NCBI GenBank assembly: GCA_038210495.1
Contig: JBBQWR010000007.1
Location: forward strand, 75,550 to 139,549
DNA length: 64,000 nucleotides
Direction: 5' to 3'
From: JBBQWR01 sp038210495
GTDB lineage: Bacteria > Planctomycetota > Planctomycetia > Pirellulales > DATAWG01
The notes under the pieces were generated by a model. That model saw nothing but the letters and a program-made list of their open reading frames with translations, was not told the origin of the DNA and searched no databases. Positions 17,014-24,678 of the stretch are shown in pieces. Position numbers and translations under genes: made by a program. Numbering within the stretch: position 1 is the first letter of the stretch; the number at the start of each line of letters is the position of its first letter.

Positions 17014-17693
17014 GGATAGGGGAGTGGATCGGAAAAACCCGCTTCGGCGAAACCTTGGCGGCGAATCGAGCACGAATCGCAATCGCCACACGATCGGCCA
17101 TCGGCAGTCGGATCGTAACAACTGTGCGTCAGGCCGTAGTCGACCCCCAGCGCGACGCCGCGACGAATGATGTCCGCCTTGGACATCGTAATGAGCGGAG
17201 CGTGAACCTTGAACAGCATCGTGCCTTCGACGCCGGCTTTGGTCGCGAAATTCGCGAGTCGCTCGAAGGCTGCGATATATTCCGGCCGGCAGTCGGGATA
17301 GCCGCTGTAGTCGACCGCGTTCACTCCCATGAAAATATCGCCCGCCTGAAATGTTTCCGCCAGCGCCAGGGCCAGCGACAGGAACACCGTATTGCGGGCC
17401 GGCACGTAGGTAATCGGGATGCCGGTCTCCATTTCTTCCCGGGAGCGAGCTTTCGGCACCGCAATGTCGGCCGTTAGGGCACTCGCCCCAATCGGCGACA
17501 TGTCGATCTTGAGCGTGATATGCTTGACCACGCGGAGCGACTTGGCCACCCGCGCGGCGGCTTCCAACTCAAAGCGATGCCGCTGGCCATAGTCGATCGA
17601 CAGGGCGAATAGATCGAAACCATCGGCCCGAGCAATCGCCCCGGCTGTCGCGGAATCGAGACCACCGGAGAGTAGGATGACCGCGGAAGGCAT
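17010..17693 (-). CDS. queC: 7-cyano-7-deazaguanine synthase QueC
   Basis: QueC uses ATP and ammonia to turn 7-carboxy-7-deazaguanine into preQ0. The 227-residue protein has the PP-loop ATP-binding motif LLSGGLDSATA near its N-terminus, SIDYGQRH, the PARNTVFLSLALALAE segment, and a C-terminal zinc site (C...CGDCDSC). The ATG at 17693 starts MPSAVILLSGG; a TTG three codons earlier is possible. It overlaps queE by four bases, so the two consecutive pathway enzymes are co-translated. queF, the next enzyme, diverges 160 bp away. The QueD step is not encoded here. Confidence 0.93.
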   Translation of the reverse strand: MPSAVILLSGGLDSATAGAIARADGFDLFALSIDYGQRHRFELEAAARVAKSLRVVKHITLKIDMSPIGASALTADIAVPKARSREEMETGIPITYVPARNTVFLSLALALAETFQAGDIFMGVNAVDYSGYPDCRPEYIAAFERLANFATKAGVEGTMLFKVHAPLITMSKADIIRRGVALGVDYGLTHSCYDPTADGRSCGDCDSCSIRRQGFAEAGFSDPLPYP

Positions 17694-17840
17694 GGGGCAC
17701 AAATCGTAGGCGAGCGGGGGAGCGTTAGCTCCCTGGTGTGCGTAGCACGAACCAAAAATTATTCGGAGCAGGTTGACTTAGGCAAGCCAACCGGCGTTTT
17801 ACAGCGAGCGTTCATCATGCCAAAATAGTGTTTTGCACGA

Positions 17841-17846
17841 AAGGAG
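17841..17846 (+). promoter_or_regulatory. Ribosome binding site fixing the TTG start of queF
   Basis: AAGGAG lies six bases upstream of TTG 17853, inside CGAAAGGAGCCTC. It supports the TTG as initiator over the internal ATG at codon 5. I looked for a preQ1 riboswitch in the queC-queF spacer and did not see the conserved elements. Confidence 0.6.
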
Positions 17847-17852
17847 CCTCTG

Positions 17853-18239
17853 TTGTCCGACGATATGCGCGCCGCGCTTGAGACGTTCGAGAACCAATTT
17901 CCGGGCCGCGATTATACGATCGAGATCGTGTGCCCTGAGTTCACCTCCGTGTGTCCGAAGACGGGTCAGCCCGACTTCGGCACGCTGACGTTCACCTACA
18001 CGCCCGACAAGCGGTGCATCGAGCTCAAGAGCCTGAAGATGTATCTGCAGCAGTTCCGCGACCAAGGGATTTTTTACGAGAACGTTACGAACGGAATTCT
18101 CGACGATCTGGTGGCCGTGCTCGCCCCACGGTCGATGACGTTGGTCGCGGCTTTTACGTCGCGCGGCGGGATCAGCACGCGGGTCACCGTCAAACACGAG
18201 CTCAAGCACGGGAATTGCGGCCTGACGCCGCGGCATTGA
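17853..18239 (+). CDS. queF: NADPH-dependent 7-cyano-7-deazaguanine reductase QueF
   Basis: QueF reduces the nitrile of preQ0 to the amine of preQ1, which is then inserted into tRNA. The 128-residue length matches the short unimodular QueF type. The catalytic cysteine C34 lies in TSVCPKTGQPDFG with the partner aspartate D41. The QueF family motif appears as ELKSLKMYL at about 56-64. The start is TTG with a strong Shine-Dalgarno sequence. The gene diverges from queC-queE, which supply its substrate. Confidence 0.95.
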   Translation: MSDDMRAALETFENQFPGRDYTIEIVCPEFTSVCPKTGQPDFGTLTFTYTPDKRCIELKSLKMYLQQFRDQGIFYENVTNGILDDLVAVLAPRSMTLVAAFTSRGGISTRVTVKHELKHGNCGLTPRH

Positions 18240-18470
18240 GCAACGTCGATTCGGCATACGGTTGAACGTTCCCGCCGGTGATTGCGCGGCGGCCTCGTTC
18301 GGTTGCGACCCGCCGATTCGTTCGCTATCATCGAAACAGATGCTCGTTAGAGTCTCCGTAATTTACCCAAACATTGCGTATTCACCAGTGCGTTGCCACG
18401 TCTCCAGCCGAATTAGCATGCATCGGGAGTGACCTACGAGTTAGTCGAGAATAGGAAGCCAATTTTCGCC

Positions 18471-19577
18471 ATGTTCGATCGAGTTTTTAAGCTTTTAACA
18501 GCTTTTGTATTTGCAGTCCTCACGGTTTCGGCTGCCGGTTGCTTGGATCATTCTGCGGCTTCCAGGTACGACCAGGAAGTCCAGCCACCGGCCGACGATG
18601 CTCTTCATGCTCGGATCGATGCGATCATCCAATACACGCTGAATCAGCGGATGATGAACACCAGCGATCAAGCCGCATGGCAGATCGTCCACGGTCTTGA
18701 GGCTTATGGCCGGGATCTGAAAATTTCGGCCGCCGGCGAAACGGTCGGGGCACTCGAATATCTGTTTCAAGGCCGCCCATTGAAAGGCTGGAACCTGCGA
18801 CCGGGGGACCACGGCGTGATCGCCATTCAGGAGCCGGGCAGCAAGACGGGCCAAGGCCATCCCGACCAGTGGCTCGGCTACCTATCGCAGTGCGGCGTTA
18901 AGCTGGACGACAAGCTGGTCGTCGGCGGCAAGGATTATCGGGTCAAGGATCTGCTTACGCAGGCCCAGTGGGATATTTTCGACGGCATGGAGGCGACCTG
19001 GACGCTCATGGCCGCGATCGCTTGGTTGCCGCTGGACGCCAAGTGGCAGGCCAAGGATGGCACGACTTGGACGATCGAGCGGATCGTCAAGATGGAGGCG
19101 GATCAGAAAATTGGCGAAGGGGGATGCTACGGCAGTCATCGGCTGTATGCATTGTCGCTGGCCGTGAATCGCTATATGCACGAAACCGGTCTGACACCGA
19201 AGCAACTCAAAGGTCCCTGGCAGGTTGCCCTCGGCAAAATCACGCAAGCCAAGAGTCTGGTGCGAGAGTATCAGCAGAACGACGGCACGATCTCGACTGC
19301 GCTGTTTGCCGGTCCGAGCAAATCGAACGAGCTGGGCGCGAAGCTCTACGCCGGCGGCCACACGCTGGAATTTTTGGCCGTCGCCTTGACGCCCGACGAG
19401 ATCGACGAGCCGTGGGTCACGCTGGCCGTCAGCCGGCTGTGCGATCAGATGGAAGCGATGAAAGAAGTCGCTCCAGACTGCGGGGCCCTCTATCACGGCG
19501 CGCACGGATTGATGCTGTATCGGGACGCGCGATTCGGGAAAACGACCAAGCCGTTCCCTCAGACGGCGGCGCAATAG
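18471..19577 (+). CDS. Uncharacterised exported lipoprotein, planctomycete type
   Basis: The 368-residue product begins with a hydrophobic signal (FKLLTAFVFAVLTVSAAGC) whose last residue fits a lipobox cysteine. The mature part is largely helical, with repeated segments such as QAAWQIVHGLEAYG, GEGGCYGSHRLYALSLAV and LYAGGHTLEFLAVAL. These look like an alpha/alpha-toroid, related in style to terpenoid-cyclase-like repeats. I do not know a function. The ATG at 18471 is preferred because the signal peptide starts there; a GTG at 18429 is in frame but adds a charged lead. Confidence 0.7.
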   Translation: MFDRVFKLLTAFVFAVLTVSAAGCLDHSAASRYDQEVQPPADDALHARIDAIIQYTLNQRMMNTSDQAAWQIVHGLEAYGRDLKISAAGETVGALEYLFQGRPLKGWNLRPGDHGVIAIQEPGSKTGQGHPDQWLGYLSQCGVKLDDKLVVGGKDYRVKDLLTQAQWDIFDGMEATWTLMAAIAWLPLDAKWQAKDGTTWTIERIVKMEADQKIGEGGCYGSHRLYALSLAVNRYMHETGLTPKQLKGPWQVALGKITQAKSLVREYQQNDGTISTALFAGPSKSNELGAKLYAGGHTLEFLAVALTPDEIDEPWVTLAVSRLCDQMEAMKEVAPDCGALYHGAHGLMLYRDARFGKTTKPFPQTAAQ

Positions 19578-19599
19578 GCCGTCGATGTAAGGCGAACGG

Positions 19600-20043
19600 T
19601 CAGTTCGGCGATTTTTCTGGCGCCGCGGGAGACGCCTGTTTGGCCTCCCCGGAGGGAGGCGACTGTGCGGCTCGCGGCAACGTTAACCACGGAAACCTAA
19701 AAATTGTCGGCGCATCGCCGCGCAAGGCGAAATATCGAAGGTTTCCCAGCACCGGCTGGTCGATGATTTTGGCGCCTTCCCGTTGATCGAGAAACAGGCT
19801 CGACGTGTTACCGCGGTGCCCGAGCGTCAACGCCAGTGTCTCGTCGGTTCGATTGACAGTCACTAGGCCTCCGCTTGGAGAACCGCGCAGCTCGACCATC
19901 GGTTGCTCGTCTTCATCGACCACCACCAGCCGCTTGCAAATCACCTGCTCCGGCCGGATTTCGTGGAAAATCTTGTCCTTGAGCGAAATGCCCAGCGCCA
20001 TGAACAACAGCGGGTAAACGATCCAACGTTCGCGATCGGTCAT
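19600..20043 (-). CDS. Uncharacterised membrane-anchored protein with beta-rich domain
   Basis: The 147-residue product has one N-terminal membrane helix (about residues 8-22) followed by a strand-rich stretch that repeats a pattern of short polar beta segments (ICKRLVVVDEDEQPMVEL, GLVTVNRTDETLALTLG, TSSLFLDQREG). The tail is proline/alanine-rich. Proteins of this style occur in planctomycetes, but I know of no assigned function. It is convergent with the lipoprotein gene upstream of it in the window. Confidence 0.6.
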   Translation of the reverse strand: MTDRERWIVYPLLFMALGISLKDKIFHEIRPEQVICKRLVVVDEDEQPMVELRGSPSGGLVTVNRTDETLALTLGHRGNTSSLFLDQREGAKIIDQPVLGNLRYFALRGDAPTIFRFPWLTLPRAAQSPPSGEAKQASPAAPEKSPN

Positions 20044-20079
20044 GGATTAACTTCCCAATTGGCTATTCGCTCGACTCGA

Positions 20080-20153
20080 AGAAAATGTATTTGACGTAGG
20101 CGGCACACAATTGTCGAGTGATAAAGATGCTCATGCAGCTGTTTCTGACGGCT
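20080..20153 (+). pseudogene. Remnant of a HigB-type toxin C-terminus
   Basis: After KKMYLT in one frame, a shift gives VGGTQLSSDKDAHAAV in another. HigB toxins typically end in a YxxxVGTHxEYDKIDAxxV motif, and the order VGxT...DK-DAHA matches it. A stop codon and a frameshift break the segment, and the rest of the toxin gene is missing. A HigA-like antitoxin frame follows immediately, as in higBA loci. The match is short, so this is a moderate call. Confidence 0.35.
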
Positions 20154-20328
20154 GAACCGCTTACGAATTCAACGGGCGATAAACCACGAAAGCGACGGTG
20201 ATGCAGATGACAACTAAAGCTCGATTTGCTTTGAAAGACAGAGCTCGCGCTCATATCTTGAGCTCGTCCAAGAGCTTCCTCTGGCGTCGATTAAATCCGA
20301 CAAACAGCTTGAGGCCGCTCAGGAGGTT

Positions 20329-20637
20329 TTGGATCGCCTGCTGGCGAAGCCTCAGTTGGACGATGGCGGCGAGTTGTATCTAGACGCTCTCAGCGATCTG
20401 GTCGCAACGTATGAGGACATTCGCCATCCCATCGCTCCGGCCTCCGACGCCGACATGCTGCGACATCTTTTAGACGCAAAAGGTGTCTCACCATCGCAGC
20501 TTTGCCGAGAGACCGGCGTCTCGAAGTCCACCGTTTCCGAAGTGCTGGCGGGCAAGAGACGATTCAGCCGCCCCGCGATCGGCAAGTTCGCCGCTTACTT
20601 CAACGTCGATATGGGCGTGCTGGCCGCGAATTTCTGA
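20329..20637 (+). CDS. HigA-like XRE-family antitoxin, 5' end frameshifted
   Basis: The C-terminal half is a clear helix-turn-helix: MLRHLLDAKGVSPSQLCRET, then GVSKSTVSEVLAGKRRFSR and IGKFAAYFNV. This is the HigA/MqsA-style antitoxin DNA-binding domain. The 102-residue frame starts at a TTG, but the homologous N-terminus continues upstream without a start codon (SYLELVQELPLASIKSDKQL), while the expected start MTTKARF is found at 20207 in a different frame. A small insertion has therefore probably broken the gene. The HigB partner upstream is also decayed. The truncated product might still bind DNA if translated. It ends 2 bp from the convergent nadE stop. Confidence 0.6.
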   Translation: MDRLLAKPQLDDGGELYLDALSDLVATYEDIRHPIAPASDADMLRHLLDAKGVSPSQLCRETGVSKSTVSEVLAGKRRFSRPAIGKFAAYFNVDMGVLAANF

Positions 20638-20639
20638 CA

Positions 20640-22646
20640 TCAGGATGCGCCGTTCGCGAGGCCGGATACATACCGCCGCAGTTCCGCCAGTTCGTACTCG
20701 AACCCGCCGGACAGGATCGGGAATCGGCACCATGTCTTGGGGTCGAGATTTTCGTCGTCGACGTGGAACGAAGGCGCATAGCGCTCGCGCTTCCATTGGT
20801 TGCGGCACCAGAGGCGGAAGAATCGTTCGACCCAAATCAATAGTTGGTCGGGTGCATACTGCGGAAACTCGGCCCGCATCAAACGGAAAACTTCCAGCGG
20901 GCTGTGCTTATCGCGGATCGCACCGCGTTCGATCGCGTCGAGCAGTTCATACGGCATCAGATCGGCTTCGTCGGTCTGAGCCGCCTCGGTCGGCCTTAGT
21001 TCGGCCGTCGGGGCTTGACGATTCACGGCGGCGAGCGCCGGCAACGGCCCGATTCCCGCGGGTCCCTCCGCCTCGAACCATTTGAGCCACCGCCTCGAGA
21101 AGGCCTTGTCGATGCCCGCGATCGGGCTGATGCCACCGGACGTGTCGCCGTCCATCGTGGCATAGCCGACGGCCGCCTCGCTGCGGTTGCTGGTCGAGAC
21201 CAACAGGAATCCACGCAAATTGGCCAGCATCCAAATGCCCGGCGATCGCACTCGGGCTTGGATATTCTGCAGCGCTAGGTCGTCCGTTTCCCATCGCAGT
21301 TCCCGACCGATGGCTTTGGAAACCATGTCGACATAGTCGCGCACCAGCAGATCAACGTCGAATTGCAAAAATTCGGCGCCGATCGCTCGGGCCACCTGCT
21401 CGGCGGCGCCGCGAGTGGTTTCGCTCGAATTGCGCGTCGACTGATAGACGCAAGTCAGCAACCGCTCGACGATCGAAGCGACATCGGATTTCTCCACTAA
21501 CCTTGGTACGCCATCGAGCTTCGCCAGAAACGCTTCGCTACCGAGTTCGTCGACGCCCAGTCGAACCAGCGTCGCGATCAATATCGAAACGGCGGCCGAA
21601 TCCGCGCCGCCGCTGAGCGAGACGACGAAACCTCGCGAGCGGCTCTTGCGCAGATAATCGAACAAGGCTAGTGAGATCGCGCGTGTAAATTCCTCTTCCT
21701 TCACCCGAGGGCCAAGCTCCCAGCTTGCCCGTTTGGCGATCGCAGCGACCGGCTCCTGAGCCGGATATTCGAACGGCGCCGCGACGCAGGCAGTATCCGG
21801 CGGCAATAGCTCGGGCAAAAAACTGCCGCTGCGGGCGCGGGTCAATCGTGTCGAGTCGATGTCCACCAGCGCCGTGGTGAGTTGAGAGTCGGCGAACGAA
21901 AACCTTGGGCCGGCGGCGATTAACTGCCCGGCCGAGGCGATCAGCGCGCCGCCGTCGTAAATCGCGCGGCCTGCCTCGTTCCCCAAGAGATTCGAATAGA
22001 CATAGCTCACGCCGAACGCTCGGGAGCCTTCGAGCACGAACCGATGCCGCACGTCGGCTTTGGCGAACGCGAAGTGGCTCGCGCTGGGATTGAAGATCAC
22101 ATCGACGCCGCGAAGCGCCAGTTCACCGCCCGGGCGATTGGCGACCCAGGCGTCTTCGCAGATTTCGAAACCGAGCTTGATGCCCCCAATGTCGAAATGA
22201 ATGTCGCCCAGCGGATAGGACCGCTGGCCGACTGCCAACTCGGATCGCCGGCCGACTGGCCAGGGCTTGAACCAGCGCGGCTCGTAGTGGATTCCATCAC
22301 CCGCGAGAAACCGTTTGGCGGTGAACCCCACGATTTGGCCATCGACCAGCATGGCGGCCGCGTTGTACAGAGCGTTGTTATGCTGCACGGGCAAGCCGAC
22401 CGAGACGGCGATGCCACCGGTTTTCGCCGCAATTTCGTCCAGCATTCTCAGCGCGATCCGCTGTACGTCGCGGGAGAGAAACGCGTCCTCGCAGCCATAA
22501 CCCGTGATGCACAGTTCGGGCAGACACAACAAGCTGACGCCAGCGTCTCGCGCCTCGTCGATGCTCCCAAGGATGTGCGCAAGGTTCGACTCCCAAGCGA
22601 GCGGAGTCTGATTGAGCACGGCGGCGCCGACTTTGACGAGTTGCAT
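20640..22646 (-). CDS. nadE: Glutamine-dependent NAD+ synthetase
   Basis: The enzyme amidates deamido-NAD using ammonia released from glutamine. The 668-residue length fits the two-domain type. The N-terminal nitrilase-fold glutaminase has its catalytic triad in CLPELCITGYG (E44), TAKRFLAGD (K111) and FEICEDAWV (C163). The synthetase domain carries the PP-loop SLSGGADSAAV at about 343-353 and TSNRSEAAVGYATMDGDTSGG further on. No other NAD pathway gene is present. It may be the last gene of the operon that begins at 34340, but the spacer above it contains repeat elements. Confidence 0.95.
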   Translation of the reverse strand: MQLVKVGAAVLNQTPLAWESNLAHILGSIDEARDAGVSLLCLPELCITGYGCEDAFLSRDVQRIALRMLDEIAAKTGGIAVSVGLPVQHNNALYNAAAMLVDGQIVGFTAKRFLAGDGIHYEPRWFKPWPVGRRSELAVGQRSYPLGDIHFDIGGIKLGFEICEDAWVANRPGGELALRGVDVIFNPSASHFAFAKADVRHRFVLEGSRAFGVSYVYSNLLGNEAGRAIYDGGALIASAGQLIAAGPRFSFADSQLTTALVDIDSTRLTRARSGSFLPELLPPDTACVAAPFEYPAQEPVAAIAKRASWELGPRVKEEEFTRAISLALFDYLRKSRSRGFVVSLSGGADSAAVSILIATLVRLGVDELGSEAFLAKLDGVPRLVEKSDVASIVERLLTCVYQSTRNSSETTRGAAEQVARAIGAEFLQFDVDLLVRDYVDMVSKAIGRELRWETDDLALQNIQARVRSPGIWMLANLRGFLLVSTSNRSEAAVGYATMDGDTSGGISPIAGIDKAFSRRWLKWFEAEGPAGIGPLPALAAVNRQAPTAELRPTEAAQTDEADLMPYELLDAIERGAIRDKHSPLEVFRLMRAEFPQYAPDQLLIWVERFFRLWCRNQWKRERYAPSFHVDDENLDPKTWCRFPILSGGFEYELAELRRYVSGLANGAS

Positions 22647-22656
22647 GGGGCGAAGC

Positions 22657-22810
22657 GTGGCGAGTGGCGAGTAAGCAGATCGTAGGTCCGGCAGTGCGTG
22701 CCTGGCAGGGGCGAACTCACGTCATGCGCCCTAACAGAAGTCTACCATCGCGCTCGTCAGGCACGGAGTGCCTGACCTACTTGCTCGCCACTCGCCACCC
22801 ACCACGCGCC
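22657..22810. repeat. Composite repeat: inverted GTGGCGA heptads flanking two-hairpin element copy B
   Basis: GTGGCGA occurs twice at 22657-22670. The two-hairpin element follows at 22682-22780 (GTAGGTCCGGCAGTGCGTGC... and GTCAGGCACGGAGTGCCTGACCTAC). The complementary heptads GCTCGCC, ACTCGCC, ACCCACC and ACGCGCC follow at 22783-22810. The entire spacer between nadE and the squalene-cyclase-fold gene is thus one nested inverted structure. The left palindrome has drifted more than the right. Confidence 0.75.
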
Positions 22811-22822
22811 ACCTTCTTCCCT

Positions 22823-23887
22823 TCACCGCTGAAAGATGGGCAAGTAATTATTCGGCATCTGCAAAATGATCGTCGCCATCGACGTGGCGTACTCCACGCC
22901 GATCGCGTCGGACCAGGAGCCGTCGTCGGCTTGCCGCCGCAGGAGCGAATCGCGAATGGCCGGATACCAGCGGGTCCAATAGGCTCCGCCCGCGTGCCAC
23001 ATGGCCTGCACGGCATAGTAGTGACCGTAGAAAAAGTGCCCCTCTTGGCTAAGCTCGTCGCCGCGCGGCATTTGGGCCGCCAGATATTCCAGCCCCTTGT
23101 CGATCTCGGGTCCCTCGTACACTCCCGCGCTGTAGAGAGCCACGACAGCGGCCGCCGAACGTGGAAAGGCGCTCAGCCCGCTCGGCCGCTGGTACATGAA
23201 CCCCCCGTCCTCGTTCTGACAGTGCTTGACATAGTCGATGCTGCGGGTCATCGTCTCGCGCGGTACGAATAGGCCGGCGTTTCGGGCGGCTCGCAGAGCC
23301 ATCACCTCGCACACCGTGACGCTGATGTCGGCCTCATGCCGGACGGGTTGATAGCGCCAGCCGCCGTCGTCGTTCTGCACGCTGACGATCAGTTGCACGG
23401 CCTTCGAGAGCTTTTCGCGGATGTCGGCCCGCAACGTCATCCCATAGCATTCGGCGAGAAACAACGTCGCGAAACCGTGACCGTACATCGGTCCGTGGCT
23501 GGCGGCGGCCGGGACATCGATGAAACCGCTCTCCGCGGCGTTGGACAGAATATAGTTCAGACAGCGATCGACTTGCCGCCCATGGGGACCGCGGCCGGGC
23601 GTGCTGCCCGAGGCGATGAACGCGAGGCCCGACAGCCCGCAGACGGCGACATTTTGGCCGTAGCCCGCGCCAAGTGAACCGTCGTCGCGTTGATGCGTGG
23701 CGAGGAACTCGAGGCCCTTTTTGATGGCCGCGACGGTCGGAGGCGTCACCAGTTCGGCGCCCGATTTTTCCGTATCGGCGCCGCGATCTCGCGCCAACGA
23801 GGACATCGGCCCCAGCGCCGCTAAGCCCGATGCGCCGGCGGCCACCGCGCTCATCAGTCGCAGAAATGATCGACGGGCAATGCTCAT
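22823..23887 (-). CDS. Tat-exported squalene/prenyl-cyclase-fold repeat protein
   Basis: The 354-residue protein starts with a twin-arginine type signal (IARRSFLRLMSAVAAGASG) and then shows repeated alpha/alpha units with QxDDGSL/G or QNxDGGxxY turns: HQRDDGSLGAGYG, VQNDDGGWRYQP, CQNEDGGFMYQR, RQADDGSWSD. This is the terpenoid-cyclase/protein-prenyltransferase toroid. The catalytic DxDD of squalene-hopene cyclase is not seen, so it is probably not a cyclase. In planctomycetes such proteins commonly accompany VWA/DUF58 operons; a binding or scaffolding role is inferred. It overlaps the upstream gene by four bases. Confidence 0.75.
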   Translation of the reverse strand: MSIARRSFLRLMSAVAAGASGLAALGPMSSLARDRGADTEKSGAELVTPPTVAAIKKGLEFLATHQRDDGSLGAGYGQNVAVCGLSGLAFIASGSTPGRGPHGRQVDRCLNYILSNAAESGFIDVPAAASHGPMYGHGFATLFLAECYGMTLRADIREKLSKAVQLIVSVQNDDGGWRYQPVRHEADISVTVCEVMALRAARNAGLFVPRETMTRSIDYVKHCQNEDGGFMYQRPSGLSAFPRSAAAVVALYSAGVYEGPEIDKGLEYLAAQMPRGDELSQEGHFFYGHYYAVQAMWHAGGAYWTRWYPAIRDSLLRRQADDGSWSDAIGVEYATSMATIILQMPNNYLPIFQR

Positions 23888-24678
23888 GGGGCCGATTCGT
23901 CTTCCGATAGCCGCTGGAAATATTTCTTGATCGTCATTTCGTAGTTTGGCAGAAACTCATCGGCCGGGGCGTCGAGCATCTGCTCGCGCTGTTTTTCCGG
24001 CAACGCCAGGCGGTCGATCGCTTTCTCCATCGCCGCTCGAACGGAAGCAGCGGCGGCGGCAACGGTCGTCTGATGGCGGTGAAGTTTCGGATCGCTTTGC
24101 TTCGCGGGGGCTTCCGAGCTTGCTTTGTCGCCAGTCGGTTTGCCGCCATCGGCATTGTCGGGCTGCTTCGGTTTGGATCGACTGCTCGAATCGCCGCTCT
24201 TCTCACTGCCGCCGGACTGCGGAGAAGTCTTGCATTGTTTTTGCAGTTCCTCAATTGCGGCCGCCAAGTCGCTGGCGATCCGGCGCTGCTGTTCTCGGGT
24301 GCCTTCGTCCATATTGTGCTCGTCGAGCCGCTGGCGGACCGCTCGCATTTGGCGAGCGATCGAGGATAGCTTGCTTTCGCGAGGCTTTTCTTCGCCAGCC
24401 GCGCCAAAATCTTCTCCGCCCAACGATTCGCGCAAGGCCGCGTCGAGCGGACTTTCCGGCTTGGCGAGCTTCTTATCGACTTTTTTGTCGGCCGTTTTCT
24501 CATTGCCCGGCGGCTCCCTAAGGTCGTTTAGCAATTGGCTATCGAGATCGCGGTCCGCGTCGTTCGAAAGCGTCGGCGAGCGGGGGGCGTCAGCCCCCTT
24601 TCCTCGATCCACGAACGAGTACAGAGTCAGGCCTAGAAAGACGTTCGCTATCACCGTTGATTTTCCGAGAATGCTCAT
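23884..24678 (-). CDS. Uncharacterised membrane-anchored coiled-coil protein
   Basis: The 264-residue product has a short N-terminal hydrophobic segment (about residues 8-22), a long charged region rich in Asp, Lys and Glu with predicted coiled coil (RQMRAVRQRLDEHNMDEGTR, AAAIEELQKQC), then a Ser/Lys/Pro-rich linker and a C-terminal helix ending EMTIKKYFQRLSEDE. No enzyme motif is visible. It overlaps both neighbours by four bases, so it is an integral member of the DUF58/VWA operon. Confidence 0.65.
   Translation of the reverse strand: MSILGKSTVIANVFLGLTLYSFVDRGKGADAPRSPTLSNDADRDLDSQLLNDLREPPGNEKTADKKVDKKLAKPESPLDAALRESLGGEDFGAAGEEKPRESKLSSIARQMRAVRQRLDEHNMDEGTREQQRRIASDLAAAIEELQKQCKTSPQSGGSEKSGDSSSRSKPKQPDNADGGKPTGDKASSEAPAKQSDPKLHRHQTTVAAAAASVRAAMEKAIDRLALPEKQREQMLDAPADEFLPNYEMTIKKYFQRLSEDESAP

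Noticed and set aside
17694..17852. preQ1 riboswitch upstream of queF
   Set aside because: No conserved preQ1 aptamer stem or A-rich tail could be found in the gap.
22823..23887. Functional squalene-hopene cyclase
   Set aside because: The repeats fit the fold, but the catalytic DxDD motif is absent and the length is about half that of the enzyme.
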